A stretch of DNA of 64,000 nucleotides from Bacteroidetes bacterium GWF2_38_335 (GTDB lineage Bacteria > Bacteroidota > Bacteroidia > Bacteroidales > GWF2-38-335). The DNA is taken from positions 22,160 to 86,159 of the forward strand of contig MEOH01000020.1 in NCBI GenBank assembly GCA_001769535.1, given 5' to 3'. Shown here piece by piece: positions 26,218 through 34,070 of this stretch; the first letter of the stretch is position 1; each line of letters opens with the position of its first letter. Both the position numbers and the translations under genes were made by a program. The notes beneath the pieces were generated by a model that was not told the DNA's origin, did no database searches, and saw nothing but the letters and a program-made list of their open reading frames with translations.

Positions 26218-26405
26218 CTTTGTCAACAACATTTGAAAACCATTCACCGAAATGAACAATCCCTTTTAAACCGGAGTCAGAACCAGTCTCGCATCACCTG
26301 GCTTCTGCATTTTTTTGAAAGAACCTGATCAGTTTCCGCCAAACTAATGACGGTCTTTATCACATTCTGCTCACCAAACCTCAGTTCGTCAGCAGTCTGA
26401 TGAAA

Positions 26406-26438
26406 CAAATATACTACATTGGAATATGCAAAAGCAAA
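26406..26438 (-). promoter_or_regulatory. promoter of the large noncoding RNA
   Basis: On the minus strand TTTG (26438-26435), 21 nt and TATATTTG (26413-26406) match the Bacteroidetes primary sigma-factor consensus TTTG-N19-21-TAnnTTTG exactly. Confidence 0.88.
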
Positions 26439-26613
26439 TTTTTTAAGGTTTATAAATCAACATGTTATACACTTTGGTTATGAACAAATTGTTAATTGCT
26501 CTATACATTATTATAAATGCGGTTTATCTGGTTATTTTTTTAAAATTACAGACATTTTTTCTTGGTTATTAACAATCATAGTTTTATATTTATACGAACT
26601 AAACGAAGAACAA

Positions 26614-27783
26614 ATGCTGAACATTGCACTATTTGGCGCTCCGGGCGCTGGAAAAGGAACCCAATCCGAAAAACTTATTAAAGATCATAACCTTGCCTAT
26701 ATTGCAACTGGTGATATTTTACGAAGGGAAATTCAGGAGGGAAGCGATCTGGGAAGAAAAGCTAAAAGTATAATTGATGAAGGCGGTTTGGTATCTGATG
26801 AAATCATTGTTCAGATCATCGAAAAAAACATAACCACAAATACCGATGTTAATGGTTTTTTGTTTGACGGGTTTCCGCGTACCTATGTGCAGGCATATAT
26901 TCTGGAAGGACTTTTACTTAAATTGAACACGGAACTTACCTGCATGCTTAGTCTGGAAATTACCGAGGAAGAAGCCATAGAAAGATTGCTGGAAAGGGCT
27001 AAAACCTCGGGCCGCTCTGATGATAACCTTAAAGTTATCAAAAACAGATTGAAGGAGTACCGTAATAAAACATTGCCTGTTGCAAATTTTTATAAGGATA
27101 AAAATATTTTCATGCCTATTAATGGTATGGGAACTATTAAGGATGTTTATGGCAGACTGAATGATGCCATCGAACATACACTTAAAAAAGCTTTGCTGAA
27201 TGTGGTCATTTTTGGTCACCCCGGGGCTGGAAAAGGAACCCAGGCCCAAATGCTGGCAAAAAAATACAACCTTACTTATATCTCAACCGGAGATATGCTC
27301 AGGCAGGAAATAAACAAAGGCACCGATCTGGGGAAAAAAGCAGCAGCATATCTTAAAACCGGAGCTATTGTTCCGGATGAAATTGTAATCAGAATCCTGG
27401 AGACGAAAATCAAGAAAAACCAGAAATCAAAAGGGTATTTGTTTAATGGCTTCCCAAGAACCATGGTTCAGGCATATATACTTGAGGGACTTTTGCTAAA
27501 ATTAAACTCATCCATTTCATGCATGATTGAAATAAAAGTTCCCATGCTCGAACTTTTCAGACGTCTTTCCAGTAGAGCAAAAACTGAAAGCAAAAAATCT
27601 TATGATACAGAGACCGAGGCAATCGTAAAAAGACTCGAAGACTATGAGAATATCACCGTTCCGGTTGCAGATTACTACCGTTCGCAGAGCAGGGTTTTCA
27701 CTGTTGACGGTATGGGCAACAAGGATGAGATATTTTTACGGCTTTCTGAACATATCGAGTCTGCATTTAAACGGGCCAGATAG
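26614..27783 (+). CDS. tandem two-domain adenylate kinase
   Basis: The 389-residue protein is two adenylate-kinase domains in a row (about 1-190 and 195-389). P-loops are GAPGAGKGT (8-16) and GHPGAGKGT (201-209); the NMP-binding motifs are DGFPRT (85-90) and NGFPRT (278-283). Domain 1 has a short lid with TSGRSDD (131-137), as in AK1-type enzymes. Domain 2 reads ESKKSYD there, having lost the lid arginine and an aspartate, and has Asn for the Asp of DGFPR, so it may be impaired. I choose ATG 26614; the frame extends upstream but that part is low-complexity and precedes the conserved start. It is divergent from the noncoding RNA. Confidence 0.9.
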   Translation: MLNIALFGAPGAGKGTQSEKLIKDHNLAYIATGDILRREIQEGSDLGRKAKSIIDEGGLVSDEIIVQIIEKNITTNTDVNGFLFDGFPRTYVQAYILEGLLLKLNTELTCMLSLEITEEEAIERLLERAKTSGRSDDNLKVIKNRLKEYRNKTLPVANFYKDKNIFMPINGMGTIKDVYGRLNDAIEHTLKKALLNVVIFGHPGAGKGTQAQMLAKKYNLTYISTGDMLRQEINKGTDLGKKAAAYLKTGAIVPDEIVIRILETKIKKNQKSKGYLFNGFPRTMVQAYILEGLLLKLNSSISCMIEIKVPMLELFRRLSSRAKTESKKSYDTETEAIVKRLEDYENITVPVADYYRSQSRVFTVDGMGNKDEIFLRLSEHIESAFKRAR

Positions 27784-27846
27784 TTTTTGATCAAATTAAC
27801 CGTGTTTATTGGCAACTTTTTTTCAAAAATCAGGTCATATTGAAAA

Positions 27847-27854
27847 TAACTTTG
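27847..27854 (+). promoter_or_regulatory. -7 box TAACTTTG next to the start codon
   Basis: An exact TAnnTTTG ends 4 bases before the ATG at 27859, so transcription would begin at or next to the start codon (a leaderless mRNA). The -33 element is weak (TTTC, 27821-27824). Confidence 0.5.
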
Positions 27855-27858
27855 ACCA

Positions 27859-29097
27859 ATGAAATTTTATTTTCTATTCCTGATAAGCTTTGCTTATTTT
27901 TCTGTTTTCTCTCAGGCTGATAAAATCAATGTGCTTTTTATTGGCAATAGCATCACTTATTTCAACGACATGCCGCAATCCTTTAAAGAGATTGCAGATA
28001 GTAAAGGCGATTCAGTTGAAGTTACTGTATATGCTCCCGGGGGTACAGGTTTTATTCACTACTACATAGATCCCAATGTTTATAATTATTTCAGGGAAGG
28101 AACCTGGGATGTTATCATTCTTCAGCCAGGTTCAAATGAATCACCTGGTTATTCCTATCCCATTAGTCAGACCTTAATGGAAGCCAGAATAATGCTCGAT
28201 TCGGCATATAAATACAATCCGTGTGCAAAAATTCTGTATTATGAAATTACTTATGGAATTTGGGGAAATACATTAACAGATATCACCAATTACAATAATA
28301 CCATGGATTTGATCAGGGCCAACCTGACATACCTTGCAGATTCAACTAAAAACTTTTTTGCTCCGGCAGGCGAAGTCATCAGTCACTTATGGAATGAAAA
28401 TCCGGATAGTATGTTTTGGGGAAGCTATGGTGATATTCATCCCAATTACAAAGGCTCATATATTATTGCGTGCGCCTTTTATTCATCTGTTTTTCAAAAG
28501 CCATCTTTTGGAACCACTTATTTTAACAGTGTTGATACAGCCGAAGCAGAGTATTTTCAGCAGGTGTCAGATTCTATTGTGTTGAATCATTTTTCATTAT
28601 GGAGAATAAATTCTTATAACCAATCGGTTTATTTTGATGTTATTTCAGGTTTTGACTCGTTTTCTTTTGAAAATTTATCAGAAAATTATGACAGTTTACA
28701 ATGGTCTTTCGGCAATGGGCAATACTCAAATGAGATTAATCCTGAAATTCAATATGAAGAAGCAGGGGATTACATTGTGAATTTAGACACATGGTTTCAT
28801 GGTTGTCAGGCATCTCAAACTGACACAATTCATTTTTCAGGTACAGAAATTGAACAATTGGTTAATGATCAAATAATTACAGTCTGGCCGATACCAGCCA
28901 AAGACTTTGTGTATATAAAATCAGAAAATACGGATTTTAATTGTGAAACAGAATTATTTAATGTTATTGGTGAGGTTATTCTGAAAACAAAGGATGGTAT
29001 GATTCAAATCAGCAATTTTGAAAAGGGTTGCTATATAGTCAGGGTAAAAAATATGGAAACAGGTAATGTTTCTGTATTTAAAATTATAAAAGAATAA
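27859..29097 (+). CDS. secreted SGNH/GDSL hydrolase with PKD-like and T9SS type A domains
   Basis: The 412-residue protein has a signal peptide (FSVFSQ). An SGNH hydrolase domain has block I FIGNSIT with nucleophile Ser31 and block V GDIHP (Asp192, His194). A PKD-like module follows (about 255-330, LQWSFGNG), then a type A T9SS sorting tail (340-412, VWPIPAKDFVYI, GCYIVRV). Such enzymes are surface esterases acting on acylated glycans or lipids; the substrate is unknown. The sorting tail predicts export and cell-surface attachment by T9SS. Confidence 0.88.
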   Translation: MKFYFLFLISFAYFSVFSQADKINVLFIGNSITYFNDMPQSFKEIADSKGDSVEVTVYAPGGTGFIHYYIDPNVYNYFREGTWDVIILQPGSNESPGYSYPISQTLMEARIMLDSAYKYNPCAKILYYEITYGIWGNTLTDITNYNNTMDLIRANLTYLADSTKNFFAPAGEVISHLWNENPDSMFWGSYGDIHPNYKGSYIIACAFYSSVFQKPSFGTTYFNSVDTAEAEYFQQVSDSIVLNHFSLWRINSYNQSVYFDVISGFDSFSFENLSENYDSLQWSFGNGQYSNEINPEIQYEEAGDYIVNLDTWFHGCQASQTDTIHFSGTEIEQLVNDQIITVWPIPAKDFVYIKSENTDFNCETELFNVIGEVILKTKDGMIQISNFEKGCYIVRVKNMETGNVSVFKIIKE

Positions 29098-29271
29098 AAA
29101 AAATTGACGAAAAAAATGTTTTTTTTACGACAATCAAGTAAGGAAAAAAAGATTTAAATATCAGATTATCAGCTATTAAATAAAATTATTATACAATATT
29201 TAATTAATAAGGGCTTTACAATAATCTTAATAATATCCTGAATAAAATTCTTTTTACGAGATAATTGTCCC

Positions 29272-29279
29272 TATCTTTG
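29272..29279 (+). promoter_or_regulatory. -7 box TATCTTTG of the KAS III-like gene
   Basis: An exact TAnnTTTG, 27 bp before the ATG at 29306. It overlaps the GTG at 29279, so that upstream start is very unlikely to be used. Confidence 0.65.
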
Positions 29280-29305
29280 TGAAAATTTTATTCCGTACAA
29301 GTTCT

Positions 29306-30388
29306 ATGACAAAAACTTTTTATTCAGTTATTTCCGGAGCAGGACACTATCTTCCAGACCAGATAATTAAAAACGAAAATTTCTTAAATAGTCAATTTTA
29401 CGAATCTACAGGAACAGTCATTAACCAGGATAACTCAGAAATTATAGAAAAATTTCACCAGATTACCGGAATCAGTGAAAGAAGATACAGCAGCGATGAG
29501 CAGGTTACTTCCGATTTGGGATATCTTGCAGCTGTTGATGCAATAAATAAAACAAAGATTAACCCGGAAGAGCTTGATTATATTATTGTTGCTCATAATT
29601 TTGGGGATGTGAAAAGTGATAATCGCAAAAGCGATATGGTTCCCAGTTTGGCTTCAAGAATTAAAGCTAAATTGGAAATTCAGAACCCATATACAGTTGC
29701 CTATGATCTGCCTTTTGGCTGTCCGGGCTGGCTACAGGGACTTATTCAGGCTGATTATTACATAAAATCAGGTGATGCAAAAAAAATCATGGTTATTGGC
29801 ACTGAAACTTTATCCAGGGTTTCAGATCCACATGACCGCGACAGTATGATTTATTCCGATGGAGCAGGTGCTGTAATTGTTGAAGCTGTGGAAAGTGAAA
29901 CACCTGTTGGAATTTTATCGCACCTTACAAGAAGTGACGCAGTAGATTACGCATATCTTTTAAAAATGGATAAATCTTATAACTCAGAGTATAAGGGAAA
30001 TGAAATATTTTTAAAGATGAATGGCCGCAAATTATATGAATATGCACTAAAAACCGTTCCTCAGGTTATCCAGGACGCTCTTGCAAAAGCCAAAGTTTCT
30101 ATTGAAAACATTAAAAAAGTCCTGATTCATCAAGCTAATGAAAAAATGGATGATGCCATGCTTGAAAGGTTGTTTAGGTTGAATCATATAAAAGATATTC
30201 CTAAAATGATTATGCCTATGACCATTGCTGAATTTGGAAATAATTCGGTTGCAACTTTACCCATTCTTTTCGATTTTATTTTCCATGGAAAAATGAAGGA
30301 TCACAGCTTTAATAATGGTGATCATATTGTTTTTGCTTCTGTTGGGGCCGGAATGAATGCCAATGCTGTGGTTTACAGGATGCCGTAA
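29306..30388 (+). CDS. 3-oxoacyl-ACP synthase III-like protein (FabH-related)
   Basis: The 360-residue thiolase-fold synthase resembles KAS III, which condenses an acyl-CoA starter with malonyl-ACP. The catalytic residues are Cys139 (LPFGCPGWLQG), His275 (LIHQANEKM) and Asn312 (EFGNNSVATLP). The flanks deviate from classical FabH (GCPGW for ACAGF, GNNSVATLP for GNTSAAS), so a specialised starter unit or a non-fatty-acid role is possible. The start at 29306 is chosen because the promoter lies just upstream. It ends one base before the convergent mnmH stop. Confidence 0.85.
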   Translation: MTKTFYSVISGAGHYLPDQIIKNENFLNSQFYESTGTVINQDNSEIIEKFHQITGISERRYSSDEQVTSDLGYLAAVDAINKTKINPEELDYIIVAHNFGDVKSDNRKSDMVPSLASRIKAKLEIQNPYTVAYDLPFGCPGWLQGLIQADYYIKSGDAKKIMVIGTETLSRVSDPHDRDSMIYSDGAGAVIVEAVESETPVGILSHLTRSDAVDYAYLLKMDKSYNSEYKGNEIFLKMNGRKLYEYALKTVPQVIQDALAKAKVSIENIKKVLIHQANEKMDDAMLERLFRLNHIKDIPKMIMPMTIAEFGNNSVATLPILFDFIFHGKMKDHSFNNGDHIVFASVGAGMNANAVVYRMP

Positions 30389-31420
30389 TCATTTCAAATT
30401 CATTTTGAAAGATTCAAGAATCTTTTCAGCATTTTCACCAGAAACATCTGAGTCAGCATTTATAATGTAAATCTCTTTACATTTTCTTCGCGAAGTGGCA
30501 TGTGAGTAAGTATGGTCATAATACTCCAGAAGCATTTCAGCAACAGCATTGAAATTTTCCTGTTGAAGTAAGTCAATGGTTGTTTTAACCTTGTTTGGCC
30601 CGTATTTCTTTGAAATTCGGTTGATGATTTCGCTCAATTGTTCCTTATCGAAATACGCATATTCCTTAACAATTCTTTTTATCCTTATTTCTAAAGGCAA
30701 ATCCAGACGAAATTGGGCACATTCGTTCATGGCTTCATAAAGCCTGTCGGGCAATCTCACTTTTCCAATGGATTTACTTTCATCTTCGAGCCAGACTATT
30801 TCCTTTCTATTAATTTCGGAAAACGCTTTATATAAATCATTTTCAAACTGCTCATTTGTAGGTTGTTCAGGCTGTCCGAGTGCTCCGAAAGCTGAACCTT
30901 TATGGTTAGCTATTCCTTCAAGGTCAATTACCTGATGACCTCTATTTCTGATTTCGTGAATGACTTCAGTTTTTCCACTGCCTGTTAAACCACCAAGGAT
31001 TACAGCTTTCAATGGTTGTTCCCATGATTTTCTGATAAAAGTCCGGTACGCTTTGTAACCACCTTCGAGCAGGGACACTTTAATTCCGACCAACTCAAAA
31101 AGCCATGCCATACTTTCACTGCGCATACCACCACGCCAGCAATGCATTAGTATTTCACCGTTGGTGGCAATCTTCATGGCTTGTTTTGCTTTTTCGGCAA
31201 AATCAGGGCCGGCAAGTTTAAGTCCTGAAATAATAGCAGCTTTTGATCCTTCTCTTTTGTATGTAGTTCCTACAATGGCTCTTTGCTCATCGGTGAAGAG
31301 GGGAATGTTAATGGCGCCCGGAATATGTCCTGCATTGTATTCGAGTGGTGCTCTTACATCAATGACAGGCAGCTTTTTTGCTAAATCAAGAAATTCTCCG
31401 GGTTGGATTTTTACAGCCAA
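30389..31420 (-). CDS. mnmH: tRNA 2-selenouridine synthase
   Basis: MnmH (SelU) replaces sulfur by selenium at the wobble 2-thiouridine of certain tRNAs, via a geranylated intermediate. The 343-residue protein has an N-terminal rhodanese domain with catalytic Cys94 (LMHCWRGGMRSES) and a C-terminal P-loop domain (GLTGSGKT, 144-151). The architecture and length are those of the family. Selenophosphate synthetase SelD, needed for the selenium step, is not in the window. It lies 60 bp downstream of the GNAT gene in the same direction. Confidence 0.92.
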   Translation of the reverse strand: MAVKIQPGEFLDLAKKLPVIDVRAPLEYNAGHIPGAINIPLFTDEQRAIVGTTYKREGSKAAIISGLKLAGPDFAEKAKQAMKIATNGEILMHCWRGGMRSESMAWLFELVGIKVSLLEGGYKAYRTFIRKSWEQPLKAVILGGLTGSGKTEVIHEIRNRGHQVIDLEGIANHKGSAFGALGQPEQPTNEQFENDLYKAFSEINRKEIVWLEDESKSIGKVRLPDRLYEAMNECAQFRLDLPLEIRIKRIVKEYAYFDKEQLSEIINRISKKYGPNKVKTTIDLLQQENFNAVAEMLLEYYDHTYSHATSRRKCKEIYIINADSDVSGENAEKILESFKMNLK

Positions 31421-31480
31421 TGTAATTCAATTTAAAAATGATCAGGATGCAAATGTATAAAATGCCCTGACAGGAATCCT

Positions 31481-31963
31481 CTACAATCTGAAAATAAAAT
31501 CATATTTTGCATCACCGGGTTGATAAAAGTCCTGAATAATTGCTTCCGCTATATATCCGTTTGTTTCATAAAATTTTCTTGTAGGAAGATATTTTTCAAT
31601 TCCGGATGTCTCTGCAACTACCAGTCTGCCACCCATTTTCTTTATTGCCTCATGGGTTTTTTCAAGCAACATTTTTCCCAGTCCTTTTCCCCTGAAATCA
31701 TGATGCGTGGCAATCCAGTACAAATCGTAACTTCCAACAGTACAGGCGATAGGTCCGTAACATGAATAGGCCACCGTGCGGCCATCTACTTCAAGAAACA
31801 GGAAGTAATACTCTGATTTTTCCTGTCCCTGATCAAGAGCTTCCTGGGCGAGTTCAACGGCAACCGGAATTTCATAATCATAGAAAAAGCCTGTTGATTT
31901 CACGATATCCCTGACTGATTCGGGATCGGAATTTTTCATTTGGTTGCGGAATGTAATGTTCAT
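31481..31963 (-). CDS. GNAT-family N-acetyltransferase
   Basis: The 160-residue protein has the acetyl-CoA binding motif FRGKGLGKMLLE (about 91-102), preceded by a beta-bulge strand (YDLYWIATHHDF), and the C-terminal KFYETNGY. It transfers acetyl groups to an unknown amine. It is the last gene of the kamA operon, 7 bases after the ATP-grasp gene. It is shorter than AblB (beta-lysine acetyltransferase), so it is not a plain AblB. Confidence 0.85.
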   Translation of the reverse strand: MNITFRNQMKNSDPESVRDIVKSTGFFYDYEIPVAVELAQEALDQGQEKSEYYFLFLEVDGRTVAYSCYGPIACTVGSYDLYWIATHHDFRGKGLGKMLLEKTHEAIKKMGGRLVVAETSGIEKYLPTRKFYETNGYIAEAIIQDFYQPGDAKYDFIFRL

Positions 31964-31970
31964 AGTTTTC

Positions 31971-32957
31971 TTATCTTAGGTTTCTTGTTGCATCTTCAAT
32001 TATTCTGACAACTGCGCTGGTGAATGTGTATCCGGCTTTTTCGCAGGCGCTGTAAAACCCGCTCCCGGGTGTAATACATGGATTGGCATTGACTTCAAGA
32101 ACATAGGGATTGCCTTGCTTATCAACCCTGAAATCAACCCTTACAAATCCTGAAAGTTCGAAAGCATTCCAGCATTCAACACATATTTTTTTCAGTTTAT
32201 CAACCAGTACGTTTTCAGAAGTTTCATCAATAAAACTGCGTGAAGTATTCTCATATTCAAAGCTGCCTTCTTCCCATTTTGCCCTGAAACCCATAATTTT
32301 CGGTTTGTCTTCGGGAAAATTGTGAAAGTTCATTTCCGGAATAGGTAAAATCTCGGGACCTTTGTTTCCGCCCAGCATAGAGATATTGAATTCACGTCCG
32401 TCAACATATTCTTCAATGAAGAAATGATTTGTGCTCATGGTTTTGATTTTGTCAAATTTATCCACATCGGCACCTTTGAAAACCAAATCATCGTCGAATC
32501 CAAGAGAACCATCTTCGAGCTTGGGTTTTACCAGATAAGTTTTATCTTTTTTTAATTTGTGGGTTTCGTTAAGCTCGGCAGATTCGGGGGTCGGAATGTT
32601 GTTACGCTGCATCCAGACTTTTGCAAGCGGTTTGTTTGTGGTAATGAACAAACCATTTGTATTGACACCGGTATAGGGAATGCGTAGGTTGTTATATAAA
32701 GCCGGAGCAAAATATAAAAGTTCACCGTGGTTGTTGATGCTTTCAACCAGATTAAAAATCAAATCGGGTTTTTCGTCCAGAAGGGCTTTTTTGAATTTTG
32801 AAAGATCCAGGTTCACAGTAACCCTTGAAGTTTCATAACCAAGCTCTTTGAGGCAATTCTCTGCCAATTCTACCTGATCAAAAATATCCAGTTCATCCGG
32901 ACCGGCATTTTCCTGCACTTCATTGAATGCGATTACAACTTTTTTAATTTCTTTCAT
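31971..32957 (-). CDS. D-Ala-D-Ala ligase-like ATP-grasp ligase (second copy)
   Basis: The 328-residue ATP-grasp enzyme belongs to the Ddl-like group. The ATP-binding YLVKPKLEDGSLG, the EEYVDGREFN region and the Mg-binding end YVLEVNANPCITPG are clear; the substrate loop differs from true Ddl enzymes (GSG absent). It should couple ATP to amide-bond formation between an amino acid and a carboxylate. It is separated from its upstream paralogue by 124 bp containing a hairpin and T-rich repeats. The two copies differ strongly in sequence. Confidence 0.85.
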   Translation of the reverse strand: MKEIKKVVIAFNEVQENAGPDELDIFDQVELAENCLKELGYETSRVTVNLDLSKFKKALLDEKPDLIFNLVESINNHGELLYFAPALYNNLRIPYTGVNTNGLFITTNKPLAKVWMQRNNIPTPESAELNETHKLKKDKTYLVKPKLEDGSLGFDDDLVFKGADVDKFDKIKTMSTNHFFIEEYVDGREFNISMLGGNKGPEILPIPEMNFHNFPEDKPKIMGFRAKWEEGSFEYENTSRSFIDETSENVLVDKLKKICVECWNAFELSGFVRVDFRVDKQGNPYVLEVNANPCITPGSGFYSACEKAGYTFTSAVVRIIEDATRNLR

Positions 32958-33002
32958 AAGAAAAAATTTATTCTATGGTTCTTTTTGTTCTTTTTTTTTG
33001 TT

Positions 33003-33051
33003 TTTGTTTTTGTTTTTGTTTTTTTGCTGTTCCAAGTTTACAACTTGGAAC
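33003..33051. repeat. TTTTTG-rich tract and perfect 10-bp inverted repeat
   Basis: A run of (T)nG units at about 32991-33026 is followed by GTTCCAAGTT-TAC-AACTTGGAAC (33029-33051), a perfect palindrome, and another AACTTGGAAC copy at 33056-33065. It lies within the operon between the two ATP-grasp genes. On the coding strand the hairpin is followed by an A-rich, not U-rich, stretch, so it is not a terminator. Confidence 0.7.
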
Positions 33052-33081
33052 ATGCAACTTGGAACATGCAATATGCAACAG

Positions 33082-34059
33082 TTAATTATTCAGTCTTTCA
33101 ACAGCCGAATCCATAATCATTTTAATCAGTTCCTCGTAGCTGATTCCTGCAAAACGACTGAGTATTGGCAGATCGGAGTGAATTGAATTCATTCCGGCCA
33201 ACGGATTCACCTCAATAAAATTCAGAATTCCATTTTCATCCATTCTGATGTCAATTCTTCCGCCATCACGGCAAGAGAGCACCTTCCAGCATTTTTCAGT
33301 CAGCTCAAAACAAAGTTTTGCCACTGATTCTTCGGGAACTGAATAATCAATATAGTTCTCGTAATTTTCTTTGTTTTCCAGACTGTAAATTTTGGTTTTT
33401 TCATTTTCACGGTAAACAACCTCCATAAGTCCAATTGCTCTGGTTTTTCTTCCGGTACCCACAATTCCGACTGTAAATTCCCTTCCGGGGAGAAACCTTT
33501 CGACCAGAACGGGTTGTTTGAATTTTTTCAGGAGCATGGAACAAACTTCTTTCAGTTGTTCAGGCGAAGAGATTTTTGAAAGTCCGGAAATACCCTTGCC
33601 GGTTCCTTCGGCCACCGGTTTGGCAAATAAGGGATATTGGAGTTTTATATCATTAACATCTTCGATGGATTCCACAACAGCAAAATCGGGAGTAGGCAAT
33701 CCGGCATCCCTGATAATCCTTTTTGTCAGACCTTTGTGGAGGGTTAATCCGAGCACTACGCCATCAGAAAAAACATAGGGAATATTATAAGCATCGAGGA
33801 GACATGGAACTTGTGCTTCACGGGCAAGTCCATACATTCCTTCGGAAATATTGAAAACGATATCCCATTTTTTTCCATCAACAAGTTTTTTTGCAAGACT
33901 GCGCACATGACCGATACGCTCAGTTTGGTATCCGTTGTGTTGCAACGCGTTTTCGATGTGGATTATGGTTTCTTCCTTATCAAATTCAGCAGTTTCTTCA
34001 TGACCAAAACCTTCCTTCAGGTAGTCATCCCGAAGGTCATACGTTATTCCGACAAGCAT
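33082..34059 (-). CDS. D-Ala-D-Ala ligase-like ATP-grasp ligase (first copy)
   Basis: The 325-residue ATP-grasp enzyme shows LFAKPVAEGTGKGIS (ATP-binding loop), VERFLPGREFTVGIVG and the Mg-binding FIEVNPLAGMN, which is closer to the Ddl end EVNTLPGM than the second copy. It starts 11 bases after the kamA stop, so they are co-transcribed. The acceptor is unknown; partner genes suggest a beta-amino acid. Confidence 0.87.
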   Translation of the reverse strand: MLVGITYDLRDDYLKEGFGHEETAEFDKEETIIHIENALQHNGYQTERIGHVRSLAKKLVDGKKWDIVFNISEGMYGLAREAQVPCLLDAYNIPYVFSDGVVLGLTLHKGLTKRIIRDAGLPTPDFAVVESIEDVNDIKLQYPLFAKPVAEGTGKGISGLSKISSPEQLKEVCSMLLKKFKQPVLVERFLPGREFTVGIVGTGRKTRAIGLMEVVYRENEKTKIYSLENKENYENYIDYSVPEESVAKLCFELTEKCWKVLSCRDGGRIDIRMDENGILNFIEVNPLAGMNSIHSDLPILSRFAGISYEELIKMIMDSAVERLNN

Positions 34060-34070
34060 ATATATATTAT

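Larger units (their letters stand above)
25624..26400 (-). ncRNA. large structured noncoding RNA, about 775 nt, unknown family
   Basis: A complete transcription unit lies here on the minus strand: promoter at 26406-26438, predicted start near 26400, terminator at 25624-25659, and no minus-strand open frame of useful length. The ends can pair (26394-26399 with 25691-25696, and 26381-26385 with 25705-25709). Many local helices are visible: UUAGUUU/AAACUGA (about 26331-26349), GCCUGA/UCAGGC (about 25780-25805), CCGG-CACA-CCGG (about 25757-25768) and UCAUG-CUC-CAUGA (about 25930-25942), with GNRA-type CCGCAAGG loops. Two 81/82-nt modules (26137-26217 and 25948-26029) share sequence blocks. I see no tmRNA, RNase P, SRP or group I/II intron signature. 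Function unknown; an open frame on the opposite strand is antisense. Confidence 0.8.

Noticed and set aside
25624..26400. Reading the noncoding RNA as tmRNA, RNase P RNA or a group II intron
   Set aside because: No tag-peptide frame with ANYALAA-type end, no GAGGAAAGTCCGGGC-type RNase P core, and no GTGYG start with domain V were found; the size also does not fit tmRNA or RNase P.
26419..26613. Upstream extension of the adenylate kinase frame
   Set aside because: The sequence is low-complexity and hydrophobic/Tyr-rich, and the family's conserved start (LNIALFGAPGAGKG) begins at the ATG at 26614.
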